A stretch of DNA of 64,000 bases. Origin: HGM12587 sp964602445 (GTDB taxonomy: Bacteria > Bacillota > Clostridia > Lachnospirales > Lachnospiraceae). Of this stretch, positions 18,457-26,782 are shown piece by piece. How positions within the stretch are numbered: the first letter of the stretch is position 1; each line of letters starts with the position of its first letter. The notes under the pieces are model-generated. The model saw only the letters and a list, made by a program, of their open reading frames with translations, was not told the DNA's origin and searched no databases. The DNA is taken from NCBI GenBank assembly GCA_964602445.1, contig CAZRQV010000003.1, forward strand, positions 154,063 through 218,062, read 5' to 3'. The position numbers were made by a program, and so were the translations under genes.

Positions 18457-18723
18457 ATGATTTCAAAAGAAAAGAAACAGGCTATCATGGCTGAATATGC
18501 TACATGCGCAAACGACACAGGTTCACCAGAAGTTCAGGTTGCTGTATTAACAGCTAGAATTCAGGAACTTACACAGCACATGAAAGAAAACCCAAAGGAT
18601 TATCATTCAAACAGAGGTCTTCTTAAAATGGTTGGTCAGAGACGTGGTTTATTAGCATACTTAAAGAAAAAAGATATCAACAGATATCGTTCTTTAATCG
18701 AACGTTTAGGACTCAGAAAATAA
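18457..18723 (+). CDS. rpsO: 30S ribosomal protein S15
   Basis: An 88-residue protein of standard length that binds the central domain of 16S rRNA. Recognised by the TGSPEVQVAVLTARI segment, the HSNRGLLKMVGQRR loop that contacts rRNA, and the RYRSLIERLGLRK end. The ribosome site AAGGAGGAAA lies at optimal distance. It is followed by a terminator and then pnp, the order found in many bacteria. Confidence 0.99.
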   Translation: MISKEKKQAIMAEYATCANDTGSPEVQVAVLTARIQELTQHMKENPKDYHSNRGLLKMVGQRRGLLAYLKKKDINRYRSLIERLGLRK

Positions 18724-18729
18724 TAAAAA

Positions 18730-18757
18730 TAAGGGCGGAATTTTCCGCCCTATTTTT
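18730..18757 (+). terminator. rpsO terminator
   Basis: AAGGGCGGAA pairs with TTCCGCCCT and is followed by a T run. Some transcripts probably read through into pnp, as in other species. Confidence 0.9.
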
Positions 18758-18772
18758 TACGTGAGTATTCAG

Positions 18773-18847
18773 ACAGAAGGAACTTCCCGAGACAACTGAA
18801 AAGCCGAAAAAGGTTTTCGTTTTTTCAGTGGTTTCGGAATCTTCTGT
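18773..18847 (+). promoter_or_regulatory. Long hairpin in the pnp leader (candidate RNase III/PNPase control site)
   Basis: Four stacked helices form one 75-base hairpin: ACAGAAG/CTTCTGT, CCGAGAC/GTTTCGG, ACTGAAAA/TTTTCAGT and CGAAAA/TTTTCG, about 28 base pairs with small internal loops. It sits 83 bases before the pnp start. In E. coli a long pnp leader hairpin is cut by RNase III and then used by PNPase for autoregulation; a similar role here is inference. Confidence 0.7.
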
Positions 18848-18930
18848 TGATTATGAAGAGTGAAAAGCTGCAAAAGGCAGCGCAGGGTAACGATTAAGAA
18901 GAGAAATATTTCAGAAAAGGAGATTAAGAC

Positions 18931-21021
18931 ATGTACAAAAGTTTTAGTATGGAACTTGCCGGAAGAACTCTGACTGTAGATGTAAACAGAGTTGGTAAAC
19001 AGGCAAATGGCTGTGCATTTATGCACTATGGCGATACAGTTGTACTCTGTACAGCAACTGCATCTGAAAAACCAAGAGACGGCATCGATTTCTTCCCTCT
19101 CAGTGTTGAATACGAAGAAAAATTATATGCAGTAGGTAAAATTCCGGGAGGATTTAACAAACGTGAAGGAAAAGCATCTGAAAATGCAATCCTGACTTCC
19201 CGTGTAATCGACAGACCGATGCGTCCTTTATTCCCGAAGGATTACAGAAATGACGTAACATTAAACAATATGGTTATGTCCGTAGATCCTGCATGCCGTC
19301 CGGAATTAGTAGCTATGATCGGTTCTGCTATCGCTACCAGCATTTCAGACATCCCATTCTGCGGACCATGTGCAACAACACAGGTAGGTATGATCGATGG
19401 AGAACTCATCATCAACCCATCTCAGGAACAGTGGAAAAAAGGTGATCTGAATCTGACAGTTGCTTCTACAGCAGAAAAAGTAATCATGATCGAAGCCGGA
19501 GCAAATGAAATTCCGGAAGAAAAAATGATCGAAGCGATCTACAAAGCACATGAAGTAAACCAGACAATCATCGAATTTATCAACAAAATGGTTGCTGAAG
19601 TCGGCAAACCAAAACATGAATATACAAGCTGTGCAATTCCGGAAGAATTATTTGCAGCAATGAAAGAAATCGTAACTCCAGAAGAAATGGAAGTTGCAGT
19701 CTTTACAGATGAAAAACAGGTTCGTGAAGAAAACATCCGTCAGATTACAGCAAAATTAGAAGAAGCATTTGCTGAAAAAGAAGAATGGTTAGAAGTTCTT
19801 GGCGAAGCGATCTATCAGTATCAGAAAAAGACAGTTCGTAAGATGATCTTAAAAGATCACAAACGTCCGGATGGCCGTGAAATCACACAGATCCGTCCGC
19901 TGTCTGCAGAAGTTGATATCATTCCTCGTGTACACGGTTCTGCAATGTTCACTCGTGGACAGACACAGATTTGTAACGTAACAACACTTGCACCATTATC
20001 AGAAAGCCAGAAAATTGATGGTCTGGATGAAAATGAAGTAAGCAAGAGATATATGCATCACTACAACTTCCCAGCATATTCTGTAGGGGAAACAAAACCT
20101 TCCAGAGGACCGGGACGTCGTGAAATCGGACATGGTGCGCTGGCTGAAAAAGCATTGGTACCGGTTCTTCCTTCTGAAGAAGAATTCCCATATGCAATCA
20201 GAACCGTATCTGAAACATTTGAATCTAACGGTTCTACTTCTATGGCATCTACTTGTGCATCCTGTATGTCTTTAATGGCTGCTGGTGTACCAATCAAAAA
20301 AATGGTAGCTGGTATTTCCTGTGGTCTGGTAACTGGTGATACAGATGATGATTATGTATTATTAACAGATATCCAGGGTCTGGAAGACTTCTTCGGAGAT
20401 ATGGACTTTAAGGTAACAGGTACAACAGAAGGTATCACAGCAATCCAGATGGATATCAAGATCCATGGTTTAACAAGACCGATCGTAGAAGGTGCGATTG
20501 CAAGATGTCGTGAAGCAAGACTGTTCATTATGGATACTTGTATGAAACCGGCAATTGCAGAACCAAGAAAATCTGTTGGAGAACTTGCACCGAAGATCAT
20601 TCAGATTCAGATTGATCCTCAGAAGATCGGTGATGTAGTTGGTCAGAGAGGTAAGACAATCAATGCGATCATCGAACAGACTGGTGTGAAGATTGATATT
20701 ACAGATGAAGGTGCTGTATCTGTTTGCGGCGTTGATCAGGAAAACATGGACAAAGCAGTAGAAATGATCAAAACAATCGCAACTGATTTCGAAGAAGGCA
20801 TGATCTTCCGAGGAAAAGTAGTAAGCATTAAAGAATTTGGTGCATTTATCGAATTTGCACCGGGTAAAGAAGGTATGGTTCACATTTCTAAGATTTCAAA
20901 AGAAAGAATCAACCGTGTAGAAGACGTTCTGACACTTGGCGACATGGTAACAGTTGTATGCCTTGGAAAAGACAAGATGGGCAGAATCAGCTTCTCTATG
21001 AAAGATGTAAAAGCAGAATAA
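18931..21021 (+). CDS. pnp: Polynucleotide phosphorylase
   Basis: A 696-residue phosphorolytic 3'-5' exoribonuclease of the RNA degradation machinery. Two RNase PH domains are visible, the first with FNKREGKASENAILTSR and the second with RGQTQICNVTTLA and the catalytic GETKPSRGPGRREIGHGALA block. A helical linker lies between them. The C-terminus carries a KH domain (GDVVGQRGKTINAI) and an S1 domain starting near IFRGKVVSIKEFG. Length matches the family. The ribosome site is AAAGGAGA. Confidence 0.99.
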   Translation: MYKSFSMELAGRTLTVDVNRVGKQANGCAFMHYGDTVVLCTATASEKPRDGIDFFPLSVEYEEKLYAVGKIPGGFNKREGKASENAILTSRVIDRPMRPLFPKDYRNDVTLNNMVMSVDPACRPELVAMIGSAIATSISDIPFCGPCATTQVGMIDGELIINPSQEQWKKGDLNLTVASTAEKVIMIEAGANEIPEEKMIEAIYKAHEVNQTIIEFINKMVAEVGKPKHEYTSCAIPEELFAAMKEIVTPEEMEVAVFTDEKQVREENIRQITAKLEEAFAEKEEWLEVLGEAIYQYQKKTVRKMILKDHKRPDGREITQIRPLSAEVDIIPRVHGSAMFTRGQTQICNVTTLAPLSESQKIDGLDENEVSKRYMHHYNFPAYSVGETKPSRGPGRREIGHGALAEKALVPVLPSEEEFPYAIRTVSETFESNGSTSMASTCASCMSLMAAGVPIKKMVAGISCGLVTGDTDDDYVLLTDIQGLEDFFGDMDFKVTGTTEGITAIQMDIKIHGLTRPIVEGAIARCREARLFIMDTCMKPAIAEPRKSVGELAPKIIQIQIDPQKIGDVVGQRGKTINAIIEQTGVKIDITDEGAVSVCGVDQENMDKAVEMIKTIATDFEEGMIFRGKVVSIKEFGAFIEFAPGKEGMVHISKISKERINRVEDVLTLGDMVTVVCLGKDKMGRISFSMKDVKAE

Positions 21022-21031
21022 TGAATCTTCA

Positions 21032-21062
21032 AAAGGCTTTAACCGCTGTGGTTAGAGCCTTT
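21032..21062 (+). terminator. Hairpin after pnp, probable weak terminator
   Basis: A 13-bp stem (AAAGGCTTTAACC with GGTTAGAGCCTTT, one G-T pair) starts ten bases after the pnp stop. A T run is lacking, so it may stabilise the 3' end or only partly terminate. Confidence 0.6.
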
Positions 21063-21076
21063 GATATAACGTAGGA

Positions 21077-21111
21077 ACTTTTCGGTCGCTGAAAAATCAG
21101 ACGGCCGAAGT
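21077..21111 (+). promoter_or_regulatory. Stem-loop just upstream of the YoaK gene
   Basis: TTCGGTCG/CGGCCGAA extends an inner CTGA/TCAG helix with an AAAA loop. It ends about 23 bases before the GGAGGT ribosome site. Could be a 5' end stabiliser or control element; no known class recognised. Confidence 0.45.
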
Positions 21112-21142
21112 GAAATGGACAGGAATCATTTATGGAGGTAAC

Positions 21143-21823
21143 ATGAAAGGAATTGAGCCGCATCACGGACAGATGTCTGACAGTTTCCGTGCTGCTATCT
21201 TCATTATTTTGTCAGGCGGTTTTCAGGATGCATATACTTACTGCTGCCGCGGTGGAGTATTTGCAAATGCACAGACAGGAAATATCGTATTGCTGAGTAC
21301 TGCATTGTTTCGAAGAGAATGGGCAGTGGTATTAAAATATCTGGTCCCGATTCTGGCGTTTATGATTGGTACATTGACAGCAGAAATGATACATATTAAA
21401 TTGAAAAACTATGAAAAGCTACATTGGAGACAGATCATTCTTCTGATCGAGATTGCGTTGCTTTTTGTGGTAGGATTTATTCCAAATGCGCTGGATCCTC
21501 TTGCAAATGCACTGGTATCTTTTGTATGTGCGCTGCAGGTACAGACGTTTCATAAAGTTCACGGATATGCTTATGCAAGTACCATGTGTATCGGTAATAT
21601 GCGTTCCGGAGTGGAAGCGTTATGTAATTATCTTACGACAGGAAATAAAAAGGTGCTGGATAAGTCCCAGACTTATTTCTGGGTCATCTTTGTATTTGCC
21701 ATCGGTGCAGGCATGGGCAGCATTTTGACAGAAAGTATCGGCTGTCGGGCAATCTGGATCTGCTGTGTTTCTCTGGCAATCTGTTTTGCTATGTTGTTTA
21801 TTCCGGAAAATACGGACTCGTAA
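21143..21823 (+). CDS. YoaK/DUF1275 family membrane protein
   Basis: A 226-residue protein with about six membrane helices. The N-terminus has SGGFQDAYTYCCRGGVFANAQTGNIVLL, the DUF1275 hallmark (shown in part: ANAQTGN). Later MCIGNMRSGVEAL matches the second conserved loop. Function of the family is unknown; transport has been proposed. ATG 21143 with GGAGGT six bases ahead is preferred over an in-frame upstream start at 21110 that lies inside the leader hairpin. Confidence 0.88.
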   Translation: MKGIEPHHGQMSDSFRAAIFIILSGGFQDAYTYCCRGGVFANAQTGNIVLLSTALFRREWAVVLKYLVPILAFMIGTLTAEMIHIKLKNYEKLHWRQIILLIEIALLFVVGFIPNALDPLANALVSFVCALQVQTFHKVHGYAYASTMCIGNMRSGVEALCNYLTTGNKKVLDKSQTYFWVIFVFAIGAGMGSILTESIGCRAIWICCVSLAICFAMLFIPENTDS

Positions 21824-21847
21824 CGAAAGTTACGGGTCTTTTTTTTT
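21815..21847 (+). terminator. Rho-independent terminator after the YoaK gene
   Basis: GACTCGTAAC pairs with GTTACGGGTC (one G-T pair) around a GAAA loop, followed by nine T. The stop codon of the YoaK gene lies inside the hairpin. Confidence 0.9.
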
Positions 21848-21885
21848 ACCCTGATTCATATATTTCACAAAGAGGTGAGGACAAG

Positions 21886-22851
21886 ATGCTGAAAGAGCAG
21901 ATTTTATTTTTGTTTTGTGGAAAGATCAGACAAAGTCTGGAAAATACTTCGTTGGATTTTCGGAAATTTCAGGAAATCCGTTTGCGGATTGGAAAGCCGG
22001 TTATTTTGATCGGAGAGCAGAGAGAGTTTTATCTGCGGGAACAGGGCGGTTTGACAGAACGATGGGAGGAAGGACTATGTGCAGAAGGAAAAGATCTGCG
22101 TCAAGTGGTGGAAACTGCCTGTGGCTATTCCGGATATGCCTATGAAGAGGAGATTCGGAGAGGGTATCTGACTATTTTCGGCGGTCACAGGATCGGAATC
22201 GTGGGAAGAGCTGTGTTGAATGAGAATGGTGTTCAGACGTTAAAACAGATTTCTGCACTGAACCTTCGAATTGCCCATCCGATCATGGGCTGTGCGGAGC
22301 TGTGGTCCCGTTTCTTTTATCAGGAGAAAAAACCGTGTCATGTATTACTGATCTCTTCACCCGGGGGCGGAAAAACAACGCTTTTAAGGGATGCGGTGCG
22401 GATGTTTTCTAATGGAATCGGGGAAATGCCGCCGGTGACGGTGGGGGTCGTAGATGAACGGTCAGAGATTGCAGGAACGTATCGGGGAGATGCCAGTTTT
22501 GATCTGGGAATTCGGACTGATGTACTGGATGGATGTCCGAAAAGGATTGGAATGGAAATGATGCTTCGCTCGATGTCTCCGAAGGTGCTGGCAGTGGATG
22601 AAATCGGAACGGAGGATGTTCCGGCCATTGAACATGCACTGCGCTGCGGCAGTAAGGTGTTGGCCACACTGCATGGAGACTGTTTGGAGGATTTTTTAGA
22701 AAAGCCGGGATTTACGGAACTGGTCAGGGAGCAGGTGTTTGAACGGTATTTTTTGCTGAAACAGGGAAATGTGCCGGGAAAAGTCACCGGGGTCTATGGT
22801 CAGAAATTTGAATCTTTGTGGAAGGAGGAACTATGTATATCAAAGTCATAG
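21886..22851 (+). CDS. spoIIIAA: Stage III sporulation protein AA (ATPase)
   Basis: A 321-residue AAA-type ATPase related to secretion ATPases. It powers or gates the SpoIIIA-SpoIIQ feeding channel between mother cell and forespore. Walker A is SSPGGGKTTLL and Walker B is KVLAVDEIG; the N-terminus has the FQEIRLRIGKPV pattern. It opens the eight-gene spoIIIA operon. The ribosome site is AGAGGTGAGG. A CATATATT box at 21857 resembles a sigma-E -10 element but no convincing -35 was seen. Confidence 0.97.
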   Translation: MLKEQILFLFCGKIRQSLENTSLDFRKFQEIRLRIGKPVILIGEQREFYLREQGGLTERWEEGLCAEGKDLRQVVETACGYSGYAYEEEIRRGYLTIFGGHRIGIVGRAVLNENGVQTLKQISALNLRIAHPIMGCAELWSRFFYQEKKPCHVLLISSPGGGKTTLLRDAVRMFSNGIGEMPPVTVGVVDERSEIAGTYRGDASFDLGIRTDVLDGCPKRIGMEMMLRSMSPKVLAVDEIGTEDVPAIEHALRCGSKVLATLHGDCLEDFLEKPGFTELVREQVFERYFLLKQGNVPGKVTGVYGQKFESLWKEELCISKS

Positions 22852-23354
22852 GAGTTTTGTTTTTTATGTCTTCGACAGCAGCGATCGGTTTTTTGAAGGC
22901 AGAGGAGCTGGCAGAACGGGTAAAGCTGCTGCAGGAGCTGAAACGAATGATGATCCTTCTGCAGGGGGAATTCCGGTTTCACAGATCGGAGCTGGCAGAA
23001 GCCTTTGAAAATGTGTCCGAGAGGGTGGAAGCACCGTTTTCTTTATTTTTAAAGAGAACAGCGGAAGATTTGCGTCAGCACTCTCAAGGCAGTTTGGAAG
23101 AAATCTGGCAGGGAAATGTAAAGACTCTTTTGAAAAAAGCCGGGTTTGCAGGGGAGGATGTCCAGCTTCTGGAACTTTTAGGCAGCAGTTTTGGCTATCT
23201 GGATCTGACCATGCAGACAGAAACTCTGAATCTTGGAATCTGCCGTACGGAAGATGCGATCCTGCAGGCGAAAGAGCAGTTGGAGCAGAAGGGAAAGTTG
23301 TACAAAACTATGGGGATTACGGTAGGGGCACTTTTGACCCTGCTGATCATTTGA
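22833..23354 (+). CDS. spoIIIAB: Stage III sporulation protein AB
   Basis: A 173-residue protein with an N-terminal membrane helix, a helical GspF-like middle (LKRMMILLQGEFRFHRSELAEAF) and a C-terminal hydrophobic segment (TMGITVGALLTLLII). It is the predicted membrane platform of the SpoIIIA complex. ATG 22833 with AAGGAGGA is the start; an in-frame codon at 22818 lacks a ribosome site. It overlaps spoIIIAA by 19 bases. Confidence 0.95.
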   Translation: MYIKVIGVLFFMSSTAAIGFLKAEELAERVKLLQELKRMMILLQGEFRFHRSELAEAFENVSERVEAPFSLFLKRTAEDLRQHSQGSLEEIWQGNVKTLLKKAGFAGEDVQLLELLGSSFGYLDLTMQTETLNLGICRTEDAILQAKEQLEQKGKLYKTMGITVGALLTLLII

Positions 23355-23364
23355 GGTCAGAGTG

Positions 23365-23559
23365 ATGAGTGTTGGGATTATGTTTAAAATAGCAGCCGTA
23401 GGGATTTTGGTGTCAGTGTTATGCCAGCTTTTGAAAAACAGCGGGAGAGATGATCTGGGGCATCTGGTAAGTATGTCGGGTCTTTTGGTCGTTCTCTTTT
23501 GGGTCATGCCTTATGTGCTGGAATTTTTTGAAACAATGCAGAGACTGTTTGAGTTTTAG
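23365..23559 (+). CDS. spoIIIAC: Stage III sporulation protein AC
   Basis: A 64-residue protein with two membrane helices, the usual size for SpoIIIAC. Sequence IMFKIAAVGILVSVLCQLLK and the second helix GLLVVLFWVMPYVLEFFE are typical. ATG 23365 is chosen; GTG 23362 directly before it is possible. It sits between spoIIIAB and spoIIIAD in conserved order. Confidence 0.95.
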   Translation: MSVGIMFKIAAVGILVSVLCQLLKNSGRDDLGHLVSMSGLLVVLFWVMPYVLEFFETMQRLFEF

Positions 23560-23571
23560 CGGAGGGGAAAG

Positions 23572-23955
23572 ATGATCAGAATTGCAGCGATCGGTGTTGC
23601 GGCAGCAGTTTTGGCCGCTTGGATGAAGACGATAAAGGCAGAATTTTCTCTATGGATCATTTTTGTGGCAGGAATCTTTTTAGGACTGGCAGTTTTGGTA
23701 AAGCTGGATGCGGTGATTGAGGAACTTCGTTTTCTGCAGAGTTATTTTTCGGAATATGCCGCATATATCAAACTTTTGGTCAAGATCATCGGCATTACTT
23801 ATCTTTCAGAATTCTCTTCGGATCTTTGCAAAGATGCGGGTGCCAATACGCTGGCATCTCAAATGGAACTGTTTGGAAAACTGAGCATTCTGGTGCTTTG
23901 TATGCCAGTGATGACAGCACTTTTAGAGACTGTGGACTATTATCTGGGAGGCTGA
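23572..23955 (+). CDS. spoIIIAD: Stage III sporulation protein AD
   Basis: A 127-residue protein with about four membrane helices, related to SpoIIIAC. It has ITYLSEFSSDLCKDAGANTLASQ, of which SEFSSDLCKDAG is the strongly conserved part. Ribosome site GCGGAGGGGAAAG. It is an integral membrane part of the feeding channel. Confidence 0.96.
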   Translation: MIRIAAIGVAAAVLAAWMKTIKAEFSLWIIFVAGIFLGLAVLVKLDAVIEELRFLQSYFSEYAAYIKLLVKIIGITYLSEFSSDLCKDAGANTLASQMELFGKLSILVLCMPVMTALLETVDYYLGG

Positions 23956-23956
23956 A

Positions 23957-24997
23957 ATGGGAACACAACTGGAGTATGGGGAGATTGATGCGGTTTTACA
24001 GCAGATCACAGGAAAAAGAATCGGGTTTGCACAGATGGTAGAAGAACTGACGGTTAACGGCCAACGGATTTCTGTGGGCAATGGACTGGAAGTTTTAGGA
24101 AATGTATTGATCGAGCAATTTAAAAGTCACAGCAGAACCGTCGGATATCTGATTCTGCTGATCCTTTCTGCGGCAGTGATTTCGACCATAGCCAAAGCAT
24201 TTCGCAATCGTCAGATTTCAGCGGTAGGTTTCTATATGATCTATCTGCTGCTTTTTATGATCATGATGCGGTCGTTTGGTGTTTGTTACGAACTGGCGGA
24301 AACGGTGATTGCGAATCTGATTGATTTTATGAAGGTTCTGATGCCGGCGTATCTGATGGCTGCAGCATTGACTTCTTACAGTGCAAGTGCGGTCGTTTAT
24401 TATGAAGGATTTCTCGTAATGATCTATTATCTGCAGAAATTGGTCATGTTTGCAGTGCTTCCGGGAATCCGCTGTTACGTTTTGCTGGCAATGGCGGGAA
24501 ATCTGGGGGAAGTGGATTTCTTTTCCAGAGGAAGAAAAGGGCTGAAAAAGGGAATTTTGCTTCTGCTTAAGGGAATGATCGGAGTTACGGCAGGACTTCA
24601 GGTGATTCAGGGAATGCTGACGCCTGCGGTGGATCAGCTGAAACATACGGTAATCAGTAAAAGTGTTTCCAGTCTTGGGGAGTTGGGGAACATTGCGCAG
24701 AATCTGACGGATGTGATGTTAGGTTCGGGAGTGCTCTTAAAAAACGGGATTGGTGCGGCAGCCGCAGTGATCATCGTCATGATCTGCTTGATTCCGGTGG
24801 TGGAGGTAGGCGGTTATGTAGTGTTTTATCAGGTATTGGCAGCAGCGGCAGAGCCGGTTTCTGATGAGAAACTGACCGGTGCCATCGGAGATATGGCAGA
24901 CGGCATCGGACTTTTGGCGAAACTTCTTTTGACAGTAGGTGCAATGTTTTTGCTGACCATTGCAATGGTATGTGTGACAACAGGAGGGATTCGATGA
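23957..24997 (+). CDS. spoIIIAE: Stage III sporulation protein AE
   Basis: A 346-residue polytopic protein with about seven membrane helices and the conserved MKVLMPAYLMAAALTSYSAS segment. It starts one base after spoIIIAD and ends in an ATGA overlap with spoIIIAF. It is shorter than the B. subtilis protein (about 400 residues) because the N-terminal signal-like region is reduced. It is expected to be a central membrane component of the mother-cell side complex. Confidence 0.95.
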   Translation: MGTQLEYGEIDAVLQQITGKRIGFAQMVEELTVNGQRISVGNGLEVLGNVLIEQFKSHSRTVGYLILLILSAAVISTIAKAFRNRQISAVGFYMIYLLLFMIMMRSFGVCYELAETVIANLIDFMKVLMPAYLMAAALTSYSASAVVYYEGFLVMIYYLQKLVMFAVLPGIRCYVLLAMAGNLGEVDFFSRGRKGLKKGILLLLKGMIGVTAGLQVIQGMLTPAVDQLKHTVISKSVSSLGELGNIAQNLTDVMLGSGVLLKNGIGAAAAVIIVMICLIPVVEVGGYVVFYQVLAAAAEPVSDEKLTGAIGDMADGIGLLAKLLLTVGAMFLLTIAMVCVTTGGIR

Positions 24998-25332
24998 GTC
25001 AATGGTTGAAAAGTCTGGTAGGGTATCTGCTGATCGTCAGCATTACGCTCCAGATGCTTCCGGATAAGAAATACGAACAGTATGTAAAGCTGTTTACCGG
25101 TTTTCTTCTCATTATTCTGGTGCTTCGTCCGGTGCTGAAGATCGGTTCTGCATCAACATTTTTGGAGACAAAGATTTTAGCATTTGTGGAGGAGCAGGAG
25201 CGGTTAGAACAGGAGATTGGAAGAGAATCTAAAGAATTTCAGGCACAAAGCAGTCAGATGGAACTGCAGAAAACAGAACAGATTGAGATTGCGCCGATAG
25301 AACAGGTGGAGGTGATCTTAAATGATCGGTAA
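24994..25332 (+). CDS. spoIIIAF: Stage III sporulation protein AF
   Basis: A 112-residue protein with two N-terminal membrane helices (SLVGYLLIVSITLQMLP and LFTGFLLIILVLRPVL) and a charged C-terminal tail. ATG 24994 has CAGGAGGG ahead and overlaps the spoIIIAE stop. The C-terminal ring-building domain seen in B. subtilis SpoIIIAF is shorter here and acidic. Confidence 0.92.
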   Translation: MSQWLKSLVGYLLIVSITLQMLPDKKYEQYVKLFTGFLLIILVLRPVLKIGSASTFLETKILAFVEEQERLEQEIGRESKEFQAQSSQMELQKTEQIEIAPIEQVEVILNDR

Positions 25333-25858
25333 AATCAAAGCATTAAAAAAAGAACAGCTGTTGATCGGCATTTTATTTGGAATCCTTCTTCTGGTGATCG
25401 TTCTGCCGGTGCCGGAAGCAGAGCAGTCAGCGGAACCGAAGCCGGAACATAGGGAAGAGCGTTTGCCCCAGACAGATTCTTTGGAAAGTCAGCTAAAAGA
25501 GGTGCTGCAGAAGATTTCAGGCGTGGGACAGGTGGAAGTTTTGATCACATATCAGGATTGGGGAAAAGTGATCGTAGAGAAAGATGCTTCTGTGTCGGAA
25601 GAACTGGTACAGGAAACGGACAGCAGCGGCGGCACCAGAACAACAACCACCAGCCGGCAGGAGCAGCAGACAGTTTATGGCAGCGGGGAAATCCCCTACG
25701 TGATTCAGGAATTGCTGCCTTCTGTAGAAGGGGTGCTGGTCGTAGCGCAGGGGGCAGGGAATAGTTCTGTGAAAAATCAAATTCAGGAAACGATCGAAGC
25801 ATTATTTGGACTGGAGGCTCATAAGATTAGTATAATGAAAATGGAGGTTTCAAAGTGA
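25322..25858 (+). CDS. spoIIIAG: Stage III sporulation protein AG
   Basis: A 178-residue bitopic protein. One membrane helix (IGILFGILLLVIVLPVP) leads to an extracellular ring-building motif domain with EVLQKISGVGQVEVLITYQ and VEGVLVVAQGAGN. SpoIIIAG forms the large ring of the channel in the space between the two membranes. It overlaps spoIIIAF by 11 bases and spoIIIAH by 4. Confidence 0.95.
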   Translation: MIGKIKALKKEQLLIGILFGILLLVIVLPVPEAEQSAEPKPEHREERLPQTDSLESQLKEVLQKISGVGQVEVLITYQDWGKVIVEKDASVSEELVQETDSSGGTRTTTTSRQEQQTVYGSGEIPYVIQELLPSVEGVLVVAQGAGNSSVKNQIQETIEALFGLEAHKISIMKMEVSK

Positions 25859-26511
25859 AAACGAGTTTTAAGAAAAATCAGTTGATCATTACCGCCCTGG
25901 CAGTGATGATCGCAGTTGCCGGTTATCTGAAATATTCCGATACGATGATCGATTCCGAGCAGCTGACAGCGGTCAGCAGTTCCGGGCAGGATGTGATCGC
26001 ACAGGAAGAACTGGAAAATGATATTTCTGCGGAGGATATTTATGCTTCCACAGGGCTGACCGAGGAGGCTTTGGAGGATCCGACGGCAGAACAGGCGGAA
26101 GTCAATGACACCGAACCGGGAGAAGCTGTGCTGACCGGAGCAGAGACAGCGGTGTATTCTTTTGCATCGGAGGCAAAATTAAGCCGTGATCAGACCCGTT
26201 CTAAAAATACGGAATCTTTATTGGAAATTATTAACAGTGAAGTGGTATCAGAAAGTCAGAAACAGGCAGCGGTAGACCAGATGCTGGAACTGACCGATAT
26301 TTCTGAACGGGAAACCGGAGCAGAAACTTTGCTGGCGGCAAAAGGGTTTGAGGATGTAGTTGTAAGCATTTCGGATTCGAAGGTGGATGTGGTGATCAAT
26401 CAGTCGGAGATCAGTGATGCCCAGAGAGCGCAGATTGAAGATGTGGTTACCAGAAAAACAGGAATTCCGCCGGAAAATATCGTAATCACACCGATCACAG
26501 TTTCAGAATAA
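25855..26511 (+). CDS. spoIIIAH: Stage III sporulation protein AH
   Basis: A 218-residue bitopic protein that pairs with SpoIIQ from the forespore side. It has one N-terminal helix (IITALAVMIAVAGYLKY), an acidic low-complexity linker, and a C-terminal ring-building motif domain (AAKGFEDVVVSISDSKVDVV, then IPPENIVITPI). The start is GTG 25855, overlapping the spoIIIAG stop. It is the last gene of the operon and is followed by a terminator. Confidence 0.95.
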   Translation: MKTSFKKNQLIITALAVMIAVAGYLKYSDTMIDSEQLTAVSSSGQDVIAQEELENDISAEDIYASTGLTEEALEDPTAEQAEVNDTEPGEAVLTGAETAVYSFASEAKLSRDQTRSKNTESLLEIINSEVVSESQKQAAVDQMLELTDISERETGAETLLAAKGFEDVVVSISDSKVDVVINQSEISDAQRAQIEDVVTRKTGIPPENIVITPITVSE

Positions 26512-26522
26512 AAGGATAGAAA

Positions 26523-26552
26523 AAAAGCACTTCATAAAAATGGAGTGCTTTC
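26523..26552 (+). terminator. Terminator of the spoIIIA operon
   Basis: AAAGCACTTCAT pairs with ATGGAGTGCTTT (one G-T pair) around an AAAA loop, followed by a TCTTTCT tract, 11 bases after spoIIIAH. Confidence 0.85.
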
Positions 26553-26625
26553 TTTCTGAATACTTTTAGGATAAATGAAATTGTGAATAAAACGCTTAAT
26601 TAAATTAAACAAATTTATTGTGAAG

Positions 26626-26669
26626 CGGGAGCAACAGATCTGTTAGGTTAGGCTATTCCGTTGCTCCCG
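26626..26669. promoter_or_regulatory. 10-bp perfect inverted repeat upstream of the LysR gene
   Basis: CGGGAGCAAC (26626-26635) is repeated inverted as GTTGCTCCCG (26660-26669), with 24 bases between. A second, overlapping palindrome AACAGATCTGTT lies at 26633-26644, so two exclusive hairpins are possible. It lies about 115 bases before the LysR-family gene and after the spoIIIA terminator. Could be a terminator-like or attenuator structure, or an operator; no T run follows. Confidence 0.6.
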
Positions 26670-26782
26670 GAGGAAGAACTTTGTCTTGCTTATGTGGTTA
26701 TTATATAGTAAAATGACGATTAAGTAAAATTCATTATTTTCATCATATACATGAAAAATATTCAACTAAAGGAGCGGGGCAA

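Noticed and set aside
22338..22787. Minus-strand open frame of 149 codons inside spoIIIAA
   Set aside because: It is a mirror of the strongly conserved spoIIIAA coding strand, has no ribosome site and a biased composition.
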